This document shows, piece after piece, positions 27,028-36,780 of a stretch of 64,000 bases of DNA (position 1 is the stretch's first letter; the number at the start of each line of letters is the position of its first letter). Both the position numbers and the translations under genes were made by a program. The notes beneath the pieces were generated by a model. That model was given only the letters and a program-made list of their open reading frames with translations, was not told the DNA's origin and searched no databases. Source of the DNA: SAR86 cluster bacterium AG-349-I13 (lineage in GTDB: Bacteria > Pseudomonadota > Gammaproteobacteria > Magnimaribacterales > TMED112). The stretch spans positions 1-64,000 of the forward strand of contig QCDB01000002.1 of the NCBI GenBank assembly GCA_003278815.1, read 5' to 3'.

Positions 27028-28632
27028 ATGAAACAATTTAATTTAAATTTTTGGAATATATTTACAAGTTTCATTGCGTTGACATTCAGCGTACCAATCA
27101 TTTTAGTTTTTTTAAGTTTATTTTTTGGTTTTAATGACAATTTTGATCATATAGTCAATGTAGTATTACTTGAGTACTCATTAAATTCCTTATTGCTAGT
27201 AGTTGGTGTTTCTTTAATAGTGTTATTTATTGGTGTTATTTCAGCTTTACTGGTAACAACATTCAGATTTACTGGTAGCAAAATATTAGAATGGGCATTA
27301 ATTTTACCACTGGCTATACCGCCATATTTACTTGCGTATGTCATGACAGAGATGTTCGAGTATTCTGGTTCTGCGAATAGTATTTTCAGGAGTCTTAATC
27401 TAATTTCTGAAGATGCTGCTCTTCCAACAATAAGATCACTTTCAGGAGCTATTATTGTCTTTGGAATTGCACTTTATCCCTACGTATATCTGATAACAAG
27501 AGTTGCCTTAATGAATATCTCCAAACCTATTTTAGAGTCTGCAAGAGTCCTTGGTAGCAATAATTTTAAAAGTTTTACAAAGATTGTTTTGCCCTTAATA
27601 AGGCCAGCAATTTTTGCTGGATTGGCTTTAGTTTGTATGGAAACTCTGTCCGACTTTGGAGCTGTTCAACATTTTGCAATACCTACCTTTACAACTGGAA
27701 TATTCCGAACATGGTTAGGAATGTACGATTTAATTACAGCTATGCAATTAGCTTCAATCTTGCTGTTAGTGATTTGCTTAATGATATTTTTGGAAAGAAA
27801 ACAAAGGGCCAATGCTGAATATTCTTTAAGTAATGATTCAAGGGAAGATTCAGATTTAATACAGCTGAAAGGCATCAAAAACTTTTTAGCAAGCTTTTTT
27901 TGTCTAGTGCCTGTTTTAGCAGGCTTTATTATTCCTTTATCTGAGATTATTAGTTGGTCTGTTGAAATAACAAATATTTTTTCAATTAAATTTATCTATG
28001 CTTCGCTAAATACAATGCTATTAGCTATTACCGCAGGGATTATAACTACAATGCTTGCAATTTTATTTAATTTTAATTTACGCATATCTAAATCGAAACA
28101 TTCTAAACTTATAAACGATTTTATATCCATGGGCTATGGTGTGCCTGGTTTAATCTTAGCTATTGGAATTACTCAATGTTTAACTTATTTTGATTTGATT
28201 CTATCTGACATTGGAATAATTGTTACAGGGAGTTTATTTGGCTTAATTTTTGCTTATGTAATTAAATCATATGCATTAACAAATAATGTTCTTGAGAGTA
28301 ATTACAAACAATTTTCAACAAGTATCGATGAATCAGCAAGAATTTTAGGTGCTAGCAAATATACTTTGTTAGGCAATATTCACATACCATTATTGAAGAC
28401 TGGAATTTTTACAAGCGTATTATTGGTTGTATCAGAGGTTGTCAAAGAGTTACCTGCCACATTAATATTAAGACCATTCAATTTTGATACTTTAGCGGTA
28501 ACTGTATATACATATGCTTCTGAAGAAAGAATATATGAAGCAGCTTTTCCTGCTTTGTTTATAATCTTAATTGGTTTAATACCTATTTACTTTATTTCGA
28601 ATATGATCAGATCATCAAAGGGCCTAAATTGA
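27028..28632 (+). CDS. fbpB: Ferric iron ABC transporter, permease
   Basis: The 534-residue double permease has about twelve membrane segments and two ABC-type permease modules with EAA-like loops ('ESARVLGSNNFKSFTKIVLPLIRPA' and 'ESARILGASKYTLLGNIHIPLL'). It moves Fe3+ delivered by FbpA across the inner membrane. It overlaps fbpC by four bases. Confidence 0.93.
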   Translation: MKQFNLNFWNIFTSFIALTFSVPIILVFLSLFFGFNDNFDHIVNVVLLEYSLNSLLLVVGVSLIVLFIGVISALLVTTFRFTGSKILEWALILPLAIPPYLLAYVMTEMFEYSGSANSIFRSLNLISEDAALPTIRSLSGAIIVFGIALYPYVYLITRVALMNISKPILESARVLGSNNFKSFTKIVLPLIRPAIFAGLALVCMETLSDFGAVQHFAIPTFTTGIFRTWLGMYDLITAMQLASILLLVICLMIFLERKQRANAEYSLSNDSREDSDLIQLKGIKNFLASFFCLVPVLAGFIIPLSEIISWSVEITNIFSIKFIYASLNTMLLAITAGIITTMLAILFNFNLRISKSKHSKLINDFISMGYGVPGLILAIGITQCLTYFDLILSDIGIIVTGSLFGLIFAYVIKSYALTNNVLESNYKQFSTSIDESARILGASKYTLLGNIHIPLLKTGIFTSVLLVVSEVVKELPATLILRPFNFDTLAVTVYTYASEERIYEAAFPALFIILIGLIPIYFISNMIRSSKGLN

Positions 28633-29282
28633 AAAAAAATTTTCTAAATTTAAAAAATATATTCTATGAAATAAATTCACAACCTATTCTTAAAAATATT
28701 AATTTGTCTATAAATGAGGGGGAATTTGTATCAATCATTGGTAAGTCAGGGTCTGGAAAAACTACCCTGCTTAAAATTATTAGCGGTTTAAAAAAACAAA
28801 CTCAAGGTGAAATGCTTCTAAACGATGAAATACTGTCTAATGAAAACATTTTTCTAGAACCTGAAAACAGGAATCTAGGTCTAGTAGTACAAGAAAAAGT
28901 GCTTTTTCCACATTTAAAGGTTTTAGCAAATGTTGAGTTTGGGATTTCCAAAGAGGCAAACAAAAAAGAAAAAGCTATTGAAATGTTAAATAAATTCCAT
29001 ATCTCAAGTTTAATAGAAAAATATCCTCATGAAATATCTGGTGGAGAAGCACAAAGAGTTGCACTAGCAAGGACCCTTGTCACTAAACCAAAAGTTTTGC
29101 TTTTAGATGAACCATTTAATGGGCTTGATGAGGAGCTAAAAAAAGATATTTATCCAGATGTAAAAAAGATTTTGAATGATAATAAAATTACTACAATAAT
29201 GGTTTCTCACAATACATCTGAAGTAAAAAACTTATCAGACAGAATATTTAATTTAGAAAATGGGGCACTAAAAGAATTATGA
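28629..29282 (+). CDS. fbpC: Ferric iron ABC transporter, ATP-binding protein
   Basis: The 217-residue ATPase has Walker A 'GKSGSGKTT', signature 'EISGGEAQRVALARTL', Walker B 'VLLLDEPFNGLD' and the H-loop 'VSHNTSE'. It is shorter than most FbpC proteins because the C-terminal regulatory (TOBE-like) domain is missing. It couples ATP hydrolysis to Fe3+ uptake by FbpAB. It overlaps the next gene by four bases. Confidence 0.9.
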   Translation: MKKNFLNLKNIFYEINSQPILKNINLSINEGEFVSIIGKSGSGKTTLLKIISGLKKQTQGEMLLNDEILSNENIFLEPENRNLGLVVQEKVLFPHLKVLANVEFGISKEANKKEKAIEMLNKFHISSLIEKYPHEISGGEAQRVALARTLVTKPKVLLLDEPFNGLDEELKKDIYPDVKKILNDNKITTIMVSHNTSEVKNLSDRIFNLENGALKEL

Positions 29283-30238
29283 AATTTCAGAAATTTTTAA
29301 TTTTTTGTTTATTACTTTTTACAACAATTATCTTTTCTCAGAATGAAGATTTTGTAGATAACAATGGAGTAAAGATATTTTATGTCGATTATGGTCCAAT
29401 TGAAAATGAACCTATTTTACTTGTTCAGGGGCTAGGAGGACAATTAACTTTTTGGCCTGACGAACTCATAACAGTCCTGCAAAAAAACGGTTATAGACCA
29501 ATTGTTTATGATAATAGAGATGTAGGTTTATCTGAAGATTTTAAAGACTATGGAAAGCCAAATTTTATATGGAATTACATTAAATTTTATTTAGGATTAC
29601 CACTGAGATCAGCTTACTCACTTGCTGATATGGGTAGCGATGGTATTGCTATCTTGAACCATTTAAATATTGAAAAAACGCATATTCTTGCCCAATCTAT
29701 GGGGGGGATGATAAGTCAGAGAATGGTCGCAGATAATAAAAACAGATTTAAATCATACGTACTGATTGCTTCGATGGCTAGAACGCCAGATCTTCAAACA
29801 GCTCCAAGAGGAGAATTAAGGAGATTAATTGAAGACAGATCTTTTGGAGATCAAACTCTAGATGGAGAAGTCGAACGATCAATTAGAATATTTAAAATTC
29901 TTGCAAGCCCAAGTAGTGAAATAGACGAAGAGAAATTTGAAAAAGAGGTAATAAAAAACTTTAACAGAAGTTCAAACACAGAAGGCTTTTCAAGGCAATT
30001 AATTGCTATTTTAGCTGATAAAGATAGATACGATGAGGTACAGACTATTACCACACCAACACTAGTGATTCACGGAAAATTGGATCCATTAATACCATAT
30101 GAGGAAGGAAAGAAAACAGCAGATCTAATGCCTAATAGTGAGTTTTTAGGTGTGGATTTCATGTCTCATCTAATTGATAAACCAGTTCTTGACTACATTG
30201 AAACACCAATGGTTAAGTTTTTAGATAAAAATAGCTAA
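29279..30238 (+). CDS. Secreted alpha/beta hydrolase
   Basis: The 319-residue protein has a signal peptide (MKFQKFLIFCLLLFTTIIFSQ). The alpha/beta-hydrolase fold shows 'YDNRDVGLSEDF', the nucleophile elbow 'AQSMGGM' (Ser), Asp in 'IHGKLDPLIP' and His in 'FMSHLIDKP'. The substrate is unknown. It is translationally coupled to fbpC, which could mean esterase action on an iron ligand, but the location alone does not prove this. The 3' end overlaps pheA by four bases. Confidence 0.85.
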   Translation: MKFQKFLIFCLLLFTTIIFSQNEDFVDNNGVKIFYVDYGPIENEPILLVQGLGGQLTFWPDELITVLQKNGYRPIVYDNRDVGLSEDFKDYGKPNFIWNYIKFYLGLPLRSAYSLADMGSDGIAILNHLNIEKTHILAQSMGGMISQRMVADNKNRFKSYVLIASMARTPDLQTAPRGELRRLIEDRSFGDQTLDGEVERSIRIFKILASPSSEIDEEKFEKEVIKNFNRSSNTEGFSRQLIAILADKDRYDEVQTITTPTLVIHGKLDPLIPYEEGKKTADLMPNSEFLGVDFMSHLIDKPVLDYIETPMVKFLDKNS

Positions 30239-31050
30239 TTAAGAACTGAATAAGAACCAATAATGCGTAGTTCTTCTGACATCTCTTCAAGCATTTCAAG
30301 CAATTTTATGACTACTTCATCCTCGTAATAGCCTTCAAAATCAATAAAAAAGGTATGGAGGTATTCATTATTTCTCGATGGTCTTGTTTCTATTCTTGTC
30401 ATATTGATATTAAGCTCTGTAAATGGTTGCAGTATCGACATCAAAGAACCAGGTTTATCTGCAATATTTATCATCACTGAAGTTTTATTTTGATCAGATT
30501 TTTCTTCGATGCTTTTTCCTATTACTAAAAATCTTGTTTTATTATTATTGCTGTCCTGTATATTTTCTAAATGTGTATGTAAGTTAAATATTTTTATGGC
30601 ATATGAATTTGCAATACAGAAAAGATCTTTATCTTTGGCTGCTTGAGAGGCAGCTTCTGCTGTACTTGTAGCAACTATTTTTTCAGCATCTGGAATATTA
30701 TTCCTCATCCAGTTTGTACATTGTCCAAAAACTTGAGGATGTGAGGTAATTTTTTTTATTGTACTTAGATCACAATTTTCATTCAAAGAACATAAGTTGT
30801 GACTGACTGAGAAATTAAATTCCTTTAAAATTTTTAGATCATAATCTATCAAACAGTTTAGTGAGGAATTTATGACTCCTTGGTAGGAATTTTCAAATGG
30901 TATGACACCATAGTAGGAATGACTCATAGCTACTTTTTCAAATATATCTTCAATAGAGGGCAGGGGGATATAATCAGCTCCGTCTTTAAAGATATTTCTA
31001 GCAGCTAAGTCAGAATTTGTACCTTCAGGTCCTAAAAAGAAAATTTTCAT
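30235..31050 (-). CDS. pheA: Prephenate dehydratase
   Basis: This prephenate dehydratase of about 271 residues, without a chorismate mutase domain, has 'FFLGPEGTNSDLAA', 'VIPFENSYQGVIN', 'TSTAEAASQAAKD' and 'NNKTRFLVIGK'. A C-terminal ACT domain for Phe feedback follows, with 'PGSLMSILQPFTELNINMTRIETRPSR'. It makes phenylpyruvate. The start at 31050 matches the family N-terminus; an ATG at 31077, directly after a terminator T-run, would add nine residues. The preceding RNA and terminator may regulate it. Confidence 0.93.
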   Translation of the reverse strand: MKIFFLGPEGTNSDLAARNIFKDGADYIPLPSIEDIFEKVAMSHSYYGVIPFENSYQGVINSSLNCLIDYDLKILKEFNFSVSHNLCSLNENCDLSTIKKITSHPQVFGQCTNWMRNNIPDAEKIVATSTAEAASQAAKDKDLFCIANSYAIKIFNLHTHLENIQDSNNNKTRFLVIGKSIEEKSDQNKTSVMINIADKPGSLMSILQPFTELNINMTRIETRPSRNNEYLHTFFIDFEGYYEDEVVIKLLEMLEEMSEELRIIGSYSVLN

Positions 31051-31076
31051 CAATGGATTGTAAGGTTTTTTAGGCA

Positions 31077-31107
31077 TAAAAAAAACTGAGCAAGCTCAGT
31101 TTTTTTA
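31077..31107 (-). terminator. Rho-independent terminator immediately upstream of pheA
   Basis: AACTGAG/CTCAGTT with a CAAG loop is flanked by A8 and T7, so it can work in both directions. On the minus strand its T-run ends exactly at a possible pheA ATG (31077). It stops the leader RNA and could act as an attenuator for pheA. Confidence 0.8.
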
Positions 31108-31304
31108 TAAATCGAGATCTGTAGGTGTCAAAAGTGAGATTACCTCTTGCATCCTTGAGTAAGATCTCTTTTACTCTCGGTGGTCAAGTTTGCTTTTTTG
31201 CATGCTAAGCTCTCTTGAACTTTCACCTTTCAGGTCTCTTCCCGTGTAACGTTTCCTTTCTTTGGTTCTGCAGTTCCTTTCCAGTTCTCGTTACCGCTAG
31301 GTAA
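31078..31304 (-). ncRNA. Putative leader RNA or small RNA upstream of pheA
   Basis: About 227 nt lie between a plausible minus-strand promoter and a strong terminator and contain no long ORF. Visible hairpins are TTACC/GGTAA near the 5' end and GAGTAA/TTACTC around 31165-31185. The first half is rich in GGA and GAAAG motifs. Two tiny ORFs exist (MQKSKLDHRE and MQEVISLLTPTDLDL), neither rich in Phe codons, so it is not a classical pheL. It is either an independent sRNA or a riboswitch-like leader. No known family was recognised. Confidence 0.45.
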
Positions 31305-31311
31305 GATCTAA

Positions 31312-31338
31312 TTTATAATGTGTTAATAAGTAATGCAA
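31312..31338 (-). promoter_or_regulatory. Putative promoter of the pheA leader RNA
   Basis: TTGCAT (plus-strand 31333-31338) and TATAAA/ATAAAT (31311-31317) are spaced 15-16 bases on the minus strand. Transcription would start near 31304. The rest of 31339-31500 is AT-rich with no gene seen on either strand. Confidence 0.4.
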
Positions 31339-31535
31339 GCCCTATAGAAAAAAAAATAGTACTTTTTTTATCTAAATTTTAAGACCCTTTAAAAATCAGT
31401 ATTTAAGAGTATAAAAAACTTTTATATTTTTTCTTGCAAGTGTTATATAGATAATTAAATTGTTTAAAAAATATACAAAATGATTAAATAATATACAGTT
31501 ATTTATTGTACCGATTGAGTTATAATACGAGCATT

Positions 31536-32327
31536 ATGAAAACAACAATGATCACAGGGCCTACTGCAGGTATAGGCAAATCTTTAGCCTACCAATTAGC
31601 AGAACGAGGTGAAAACTTATTATTAGTCGCAAGGAGAGAAGATAGACTTAAGAGTATCTCTATTGATTTAGAAACAAAATTTGACGTTAAAGTTAATTAC
31701 GTTGCTGCAGATTTAACATCACCAAACGCACCACGTGATATCTATGAATATTGTGTTCAAAATAATTTAGATGTTTCTACCCTCATATTAAATGCTGGAT
31801 ATCAGATTAATACCAGACTAGATGAAGCATCTTTAGAAGAGGAAGAAGCTTGCCTAAGAGTGCTAGGTTTATCGGTAATTATGCAAACTAAACTTCATTT
31901 AAAAGATTTAGTAAAACGAGGTGGTGGAAAGATCATGGTCGTCTCTTCAATAGCTGCATTTGCGCCTACCTCGAATGAGTTTGCTGTACTTTATGGTCCA
32001 GTAAAAACCTTTATGAATAGATTTGTAGAGGCAATCAATAGTGCATATAACAAAAATAATATTTTCGCGACATCTGTTTGCCCTGGATTCACCATCACTG
32101 AATTTCATGAAATGAGTGGAACACAGGATCGCATGGATAAAGTTCCTTCTTTCATGAAGATGAGCGCAGATGATGTTGCTAAAGAGGGAATTATCGGAAT
32201 GGATAAAAAGAAAGAAATTGTAATTACAGGTGCACTGAATAGATTCTTAATGAACCTTTTACGTTTTTTCCCAAGGCCATTAATAAAAATAATCGGTAAT
32301 TCATTAGCAGGAGGAAGATATAAATAG
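31536..32327 (+). CDS. Short-chain dehydrogenase/reductase
   Basis: The 263-residue SDR has the NAD(P)-binding 'TGPTAGIGKSLAYQLAERG', an Arg pair 'ARREDR' suggesting NADP, 'LNAGYQ', the catalytic Ser in 'VVSSIAAF' and 'YGPVK' (YxxxK). The substrate is unknown. A TATAAT -10 lies at 31521. The start at 31536 gives the normal N-terminus. It is the first gene of a run continuing without terminators to 40933. Confidence 0.9.
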   Translation: MKTTMITGPTAGIGKSLAYQLAERGENLLLVARREDRLKSISIDLETKFDVKVNYVAADLTSPNAPRDIYEYCVQNNLDVSTLILNAGYQINTRLDEASLEEEEACLRVLGLSVIMQTKLHLKDLVKRGGGKIMVVSSIAAFAPTSNEFAVLYGPVKTFMNRFVEAINSAYNKNNIFATSVCPGFTITEFHEMSGTQDRMDKVPSFMKMSADDVAKEGIIGMDKKKEIVITGALNRFLMNLLRFFPRPLIKIIGNSLAGGRYK

Positions 32328-33420
32328 ACTTCATATTCTTGTTCTATTGTTAATCACTGGATGTGCTGAGCAAACTCCAGACGATATTGCCCAAGGCTCT
32401 TTAATTGTTGATACCCACATTGATACGCCCTATAGAATCAAAACACAATTGGATGAGAGTGGTACATTCGAGGACATTGCTTTAAATACTAGCTACGATT
32501 TTGATTACAGCAGAGCAATATCTGGTGGTTTAAACGTTCCATTTTTTTCTATTTATATTCCAGCAGAAACTGAAGAAAATGGTACAAGTTTTAAATTAGC
32601 GAATGAGTTAATAGATCTAATGAACAAAATTATTGAGGCAAATCCTGATAAATTTTTTTTAATTGATACATCAACATACTTAGGAAATTTACCGGGACAA
32701 AATTTAGTAGGTATTGCTTACGGAATGGAAAATGGTGCAGCTTTGGAGGGCAACCTAAAAAATGTTAGCTACTTTTATGAAAGAGGCATTAGATATATCA
32801 CTCTGACTCATGCAAAGAGTAATCAAATTTCAGATTCATCATATGATGAAAATAAACAATGGGGTGGATTAAGCGATTTTGGAAAGGCTTTAATTCCTGA
32901 AATGAATAAAGTAGGGATTATGGTTGATGTCTCTCATGTTTCTGATGCTGCCTTTTTTCAAGCAATAGATATCTCAAATACACCTGTAATTGCAAGTCAC
33001 TCATCCCTAAGACATTTCACGCCAGATTGGGAAAGAAACGTATCAGATTTAATGATGGAAGCTCTTGCAGATAAAGGGGGCGTATTACAAGTAAATTTTG
33101 GTACTGCGTTTTTAACAAATCTAAATGACAAATCCAAAGGATATAATCCATCTACATACATTCATGCTCAAGTATCAGATGTAGTAGATCACATTGACAG
33201 AGTCGTGGAGTTAGTAGGAATCGACCATGTTGGTATTGGTTCAGATTATGATGGAGTTGGTGATACCTTGCCAAACGGCTTAAAAGATGTATCAAGTTAT
33301 CCTAATCTTATTGCAGAGTTGCAAAAACGTGGCTACTCTACTATTGAGATTCAAAAAATACTTGGAGGAAATTTTGCTCGAGTTTGGAGAGAAGTAGAAG
33401 AATATGCAAGAAACAACTAA
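32320..33420 (+). CDS. M19-family (renal-type) dipeptidase lipoprotein, unusual start codon
   Basis: This membrane dipeptidase-like metallohydrolase has 'VDTHIDTPYR' (HxD), 'MVDVSHVSDAAF', 'IASHSSLRHFTP' and 'DHVGIGSDYDGV'. It is likely a periplasmic lipoprotein, with a lipobox LITGC. The nearest standard start codon (TTG at 32347) leaves only five residues before the Cys. Reading back in frame from there gives a good lipoprotein signal (NRLHILVLLLITGC) starting at an ATA (32320), five bases after GGAGG. An AUA start is therefore likely. It overlaps the SDR stop by 8 bases. Confidence 0.85.
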   Translation: MNRLHILVLLLITGCAEQTPDDIAQGSLIVDTHIDTPYRIKTQLDESGTFEDIALNTSYDFDYSRAISGGLNVPFFSIYIPAETEENGTSFKLANELIDLMNKIIEANPDKFFLIDTSTYLGNLPGQNLVGIAYGMENGAALEGNLKNVSYFYERGIRYITLTHAKSNQISDSSYDENKQWGGLSDFGKALIPEMNKVGIMVDVSHVSDAAFFQAIDISNTPVIASHSSLRHFTPDWERNVSDLMMEALADKGGVLQVNFGTAFLTNLNDKSKGYNPSTYIHAQVSDVVDHIDRVVELVGIDHVGIGSDYDGVGDTLPNGLKDVSSYPNLIAELQKRGYSTIEIQKILGGNFARVWREVEEYARNN

Positions 33421-33805
33421 TCCATTAAATATTTGGCACAAAACCGTATTAGAGAACGACCCATCAGGTCTATATGACATTTTGGATGATTCATTTGAGT
33501 TTTATTCTCCAGCAGTATTCAAAAGTAAAGAAAAATATATGGGATATATTTACCTGTTAGCAGCAGGTCAATCCTTTCTAACAAGTGACTTCAGATATAC
33601 AAGAGAGCTTGTCGATGAAAAACAAGCAGTATTAGAGTTCGAATGTACAATGGATGGTGTAACTGTTAATGGCATTGATATGTTTAAATGGAATGAAAAT
33701 AACAAGCTGACAGAAATGAAGGTTATGATCAGAACTGAAAAAGCACTTGAAGCTGTAAAACAAGAGATGACTAAACATTTATCAAACCCAGCAGTTTGGC
33801 GTTGA
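33404..33805 (+). CDS. SnoaL/NTF2-like protein
   Basis: The 133-residue protein has the small alpha+beta cone pattern of SnoaL-like/NTF2 proteins: an N-terminal helix with 'NPLNIWHKTVLENDPSGLYDILDDSFEFYSP', followed by strands 'AVLEFECTMDGVTVNGIDMFKWNENNKL'. It probably binds a small hydrophobic ligand or acts as an isomerase-like enzyme. The start overlaps the dipeptidase end by 17 bases. The exact role is unknown. Confidence 0.7.
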   Translation: MQETTNPLNIWHKTVLENDPSGLYDILDDSFEFYSPAVFKSKEKYMGYIYLLAAGQSFLTSDFRYTRELVDEKQAVLEFECTMDGVTVNGIDMFKWNENNKLTEMKVMIRTEKALEAVKQEMTKHLSNPAVWR

Positions 33806-33838
33806 TTTCAGATAAAACATCTATAAAATAAGTGTCCT

Positions 33839-34270
33839 ATGGCAAAAAAATACGTTAATTTCAGAGTTGGGGGTGTTCCTGAAAAAAAGGAAGACAACTA
33901 CACTGTTTGGACTAATGATCTGTTGAGCAAATTAATTGCTAGTAAGACAGTTATTGAACCTAGCAAATCTACTTTTGGACATAGGCTTCTAGAAAGTGAA
34001 GTAATTTTTGTTGTTGTTTCTGGTAGAGGTATTATGGAAGTCGTTGAGTATGCCAACACATCCGATGGGCATGGACATGATCCCTCACATGGAATAATGC
34101 ACAAAGATGAATATGCCTTATCTGCAGGTGATGTCATTCTTGCTGAAGAAGGCGACTATGTAAAAGTTGCTAATGAAAGTGACCATGATCAGTTAGTTTA
34201 TTTAAGAATTTTTGATAAAGCTGGTTGGCGAGGCAGATCACCAGAGCTAGAAAAAGACCCGCAAGCCTAA
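33839..34270 (+). CDS. Cupin-domain protein
   Basis: The 143-residue protein contains a cupin beta barrel ('FVVVSGRGIMEVVEY', 'YALSAGDVILAEEGDYVKVANES'). A His/Asp/Gly-rich loop (GHGHDPSHGIMH) in the middle could bind metal. No enzymatic family was assigned. It sits six bases upstream of trpF. Confidence 0.75.
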   Translation: MAKKYVNFRVGGVPEKKEDNYTVWTNDLLSKLIASKTVIEPSKSTFGHRLLESEVIFVVVSGRGIMEVVEYANTSDGHGHDPSHGIMHKDEYALSAGDVILAEEGDYVKVANESDHDQLVYLRIFDKAGWRGRSPELEKDPQA

Positions 34271-34276
34271 TCCAAT

Positions 34277-34861
34277 ATGAAAATTAAAGTCTGCGGGATA
34301 ACCCGAGAAGAAGATATTGTAAAACTACTAGAGTTAAATGTAGATTTCATTGGGTTTAATTTACTTAAAGAGAGCAAAAGAAAGGTAGATGTCGATTGGG
34401 CTCTAGATATGACAAAGAAGTACCAAATTAAGGATAAATCGGTATTCCTTGTTGATTGCGAGGAGCCTGATTTTCAAAGTTTAAAGAATGTTACATCTCA
34501 TAATCTTCAGATTTATAACTTTCGCGAAATTCCAAATGTGTCGAATATGCTTTTCATTCCAATTAATGCAACATTTCTGAAACATTTAGAAAAATCACAT
34601 TTGAGATTAAATGAAAACCATAGATACTTGGTCGACAACATGGAAGGAGCTCTTGGAGGGACAGGAGAAAAGTTTGATTGGAATAATTTACACAAGCTTG
34701 ATTTGTCAGAAGTAATGATAGCTGGAGGTATTGGAGCAGAAGACATAGATTTTTTACAAGATTTAAACGTTTGGGGTATTGATGTTAATTCTAAATTTGA
34801 AAATGCACCAGGCCAAAAAAATCATAATTTATTGGAAAGTTTAAGGAATATAAATGAATAA
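34277..34861 (+). CDS. trpF: Phosphoribosylanthranilate isomerase
   Basis: The 194-residue TIM barrel has '[11 protein letters not shown]' with the catalytic Cys and '[11 protein letters not shown]' with the phosphate-binding loop. It catalyses the Amadori rearrangement of phosphoribosylanthranilate to CdRP in tryptophan synthesis. It is the first gene of the trp cluster, before trpB. There is no leader peptide with Trp codons. Confidence 0.93.
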   Translation: MKIKVCGITREEDIVKLLELNVDFIGFNLLKESKRKVDVDWALDMTKKYQIKDKSVFLVDCEEPDFQSLKNVTSHNLQIYNFREIPNVSNMLFIPINATFLKHLEKSHLRLNENHRYLVDNMEGALGGTGEKFDWNNLHKLDLSEVMIAGGIGAEDIDFLQDLNVWGIDVNSKFENAPGQKNHNLLESLRNINE

Positions 34862-36020
34862 AGGATATTTTGGAGATTATGGGGGATTATTCATACCTGA
34901 AACATTGTCCCATGCGCTTAATGAACTCGAAAAACTTTATACAGATATTAAAGATGATAAAGATTTTAATTCACAGTTAACAAACATCTACAAAGATTAT
35001 GTTGGTAGACCATCACCTCTATATTTTGCAGAATCCCTGACTAATCATCTTAAAGGACCAAAAATATGGTTTAAAAGAGAAGATTTAAATCACACAGGTG
35101 CCCATAAAATTAACAATACAGTAGGCCAAGCTTTATTGGCTAAGATGCTTGGGAAAAAAAGAATTATTGCCGAAACTGGTGCAGGACAACATGGTGTTGC
35201 AACAGCCACAATATGCGCAAAACTTGGACTTGAATGTATTGTGTATATGGGCGCTAAAGACATTGAAAGACAAGAATTGAATGTATTTAAAATTGAAACC
35301 CTAGGTGCTTCTATTGTGCCTGTACATAGTGGCACAGCAACTCTGAAAGATGCTCTTAATGAAGCTATTAGAGATTGGGTCACAAATGTTGATTCTAGTC
35401 ATTACATAATAGGCAGCGTCACAGGACCACATCCTTATCCAACAATAGTGCGAGATTTTAATGCTATCAGCGGTAGAGAATTAAAAGAGCAAGCGATAAA
35501 TCAATTTAAAGCACTACCAGATATGATAATTGCATGTGTTGGAGGTGGGTCCAATGCCATGGGAGTATTTTATCCATTCATTGAGGATGAAACAGTGGAA
35601 TTAATTGGAGTAGAAGCAGGTGGTAAAGATAGTAGTGATATAGGTGGAGCATCAATTACAGATGGATCAACAGGTGTATTGCACGGTGCTAAGACTAAAA
35701 TACTACAGTCAAAATCAGGCAATATCCTTGAAACAAATTCCATCTCAGCTGGATTAGATTATCCTGGAGTTGGGCCAGAACATGCCTATCTTGCAGATTT
35801 AAAGAGAGCTAAATATGTCAAAATTTTTGACGATGAAGCACTTGAAGCCTTTTATGAAATATCAAAAATTGAAGGCATAATTCCAGCTTTAGAGACAGCT
35901 CATGCATTAGCTTACCTCAAGAAAATAAGCACTCTTGATAAAAATAAAAACGTTGTTGTGAATATGTCTGGTAGGGGTGATAAAGATTTATATTCGGTGA
36001 TGAAAAATGCAAAACACTAA
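34854..36020 (+). CDS. trpB: Tryptophan synthase beta chain
   Basis: The 388-residue PLP enzyme has the PLP Lys in '[14 protein letters not shown]', '[13 protein letters not shown]', '[12 protein letters not shown]' and '[11 protein letters not shown]'. It condenses indole with serine. It overlaps trpF by eight and trpA by 14 bases. Confidence 0.97.
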   Translation: MNKGYFGDYGGLFIPETLSHALNELEKLYTDIKDDKDFNSQLTNIYKDYVGRPSPLYFAESLTNHLKGPKIWFKREDLNHTGAHKINNTVGQALLAKMLGKKRIIAETGAGQHGVATATICAKLGLECIVYMGAKDIERQELNVFKIETLGASIVPVHSGTATLKDALNEAIRDWVTNVDSSHYIIGSVTGPHPYPTIVRDFNAISGRELKEQAINQFKALPDMIIACVGGGSNAMGVFYPFIEDETVELIGVEAGGKDSSDIGGASITDGSTGVLHGAKTKILQSKSGNILETNSISAGLDYPGVGPEHAYLADLKRAKYVKIFDDEALEAFYEISKIEGIIPALETAHALAYLKKISTLDKNKNVVVNMSGRGDKDLYSVMKNAKH

Positions 36021-36780
36021 TTTAATAACAGTTAAAGATAATAAAACGGCTTTTATACCGTATCTTGTTGCAGGCCACACTTCGAATGAAGTTTTTTCAG
36101 CTGCACTAAAACTTTTAGATGAACTCGGAGCAGATCTTATAGAGATTGGTATTCCATTTACTGATCCAATTGCTGAAGGGAAGATTATTGAAAGTGCTCA
36201 TCATCACGCTTTGAAACATGATTTTGTCTTAGATGATATCTGTAAGATTGTGAAAGAATTTCGAAAAATATCTGATACTCCGGTAATTGCTATGGGCTAC
36301 ACCAATTCATTTATAAATCCATCTTCAGAACATATTGCTACTAATCTTTCTGAAAGTGGCTTTAATGGTGTGTTAATTGTTGATCTGCCAGTTAGTGAGA
36401 AATCTATTATCAATTCATTTAAAGACAAACAACTTAATCTTGTGCAATTAATTGCACCCACCACACAACTAACCCTTATAGAAGATTTTTTAGCGAATGA
36501 TCCTGCTCTTATTTATTACATTACTCAAAGAGGCATAACTGGCTCAAATAATTTAAACCTTGAAGAAATTTCGGAAAAACTTGGTGCAATAAAAAAATTA
36601 AGCAATAAGCCAGTAGTAACTGGTTTTGGTATTAAAACAGTCGAAGACGTTGAAAATCTTAAAACCTTAACCGATGGAATTGTCATAGGCAGTCCAATTG
36701 TAGAAAAAATTAGTATAGATCCTTCTTTAGTAGCTTTAAAAGAGTATCTAGAGCCAATTGTTGAGGCCATTAAATCATGA
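36007..36780 (+). CDS. trpA: Tryptophan synthase alpha chain
   Basis: The 257-residue TIM barrel releases indole from indole-3-glycerol phosphate. Seen: '[12 protein letters not shown]', '[18 protein letters not shown]' with the catalytic Glu, '[10 protein letters not shown]' with Asp and 'ITGSNN'. It starts inside trpB and overlaps trpE by four bases. Confidence 0.96.
   Translation: MQNTNLITVKDNKTAFIPYLVAGHTSNEVFSAALKLLDELGADLIEIGIPFTDPIAEGKIIESAHHHALKHDFVLDDICKIVKEFRKISDTPVIAMGYTNSFINPSSEHIATNLSESGFNGVLIVDLPVSEKSIINSFKDKQLNLVQLIAPTTQLTLIEDFLANDPALIYYITQRGITGSNNLNLEEISEKLGAIKKLSNKPVVTGFGIKTVEDVENLKTLTDGIVIGSPIVEKISIDPSLVALKEYLEPIVEAIKS

Noticed and set aside
31100-31260. Classical pheL leader-peptide attenuator
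   Set aside because: Neither small ORF in the region contains a run of Phe codons, so ribosome stalling on Phe codons is not supported.
34250-34280. trp leader peptide/attenuator before trpF
   Set aside because: The gap to the cupin gene is six bases and contains no Trp codons or terminator hairpin.
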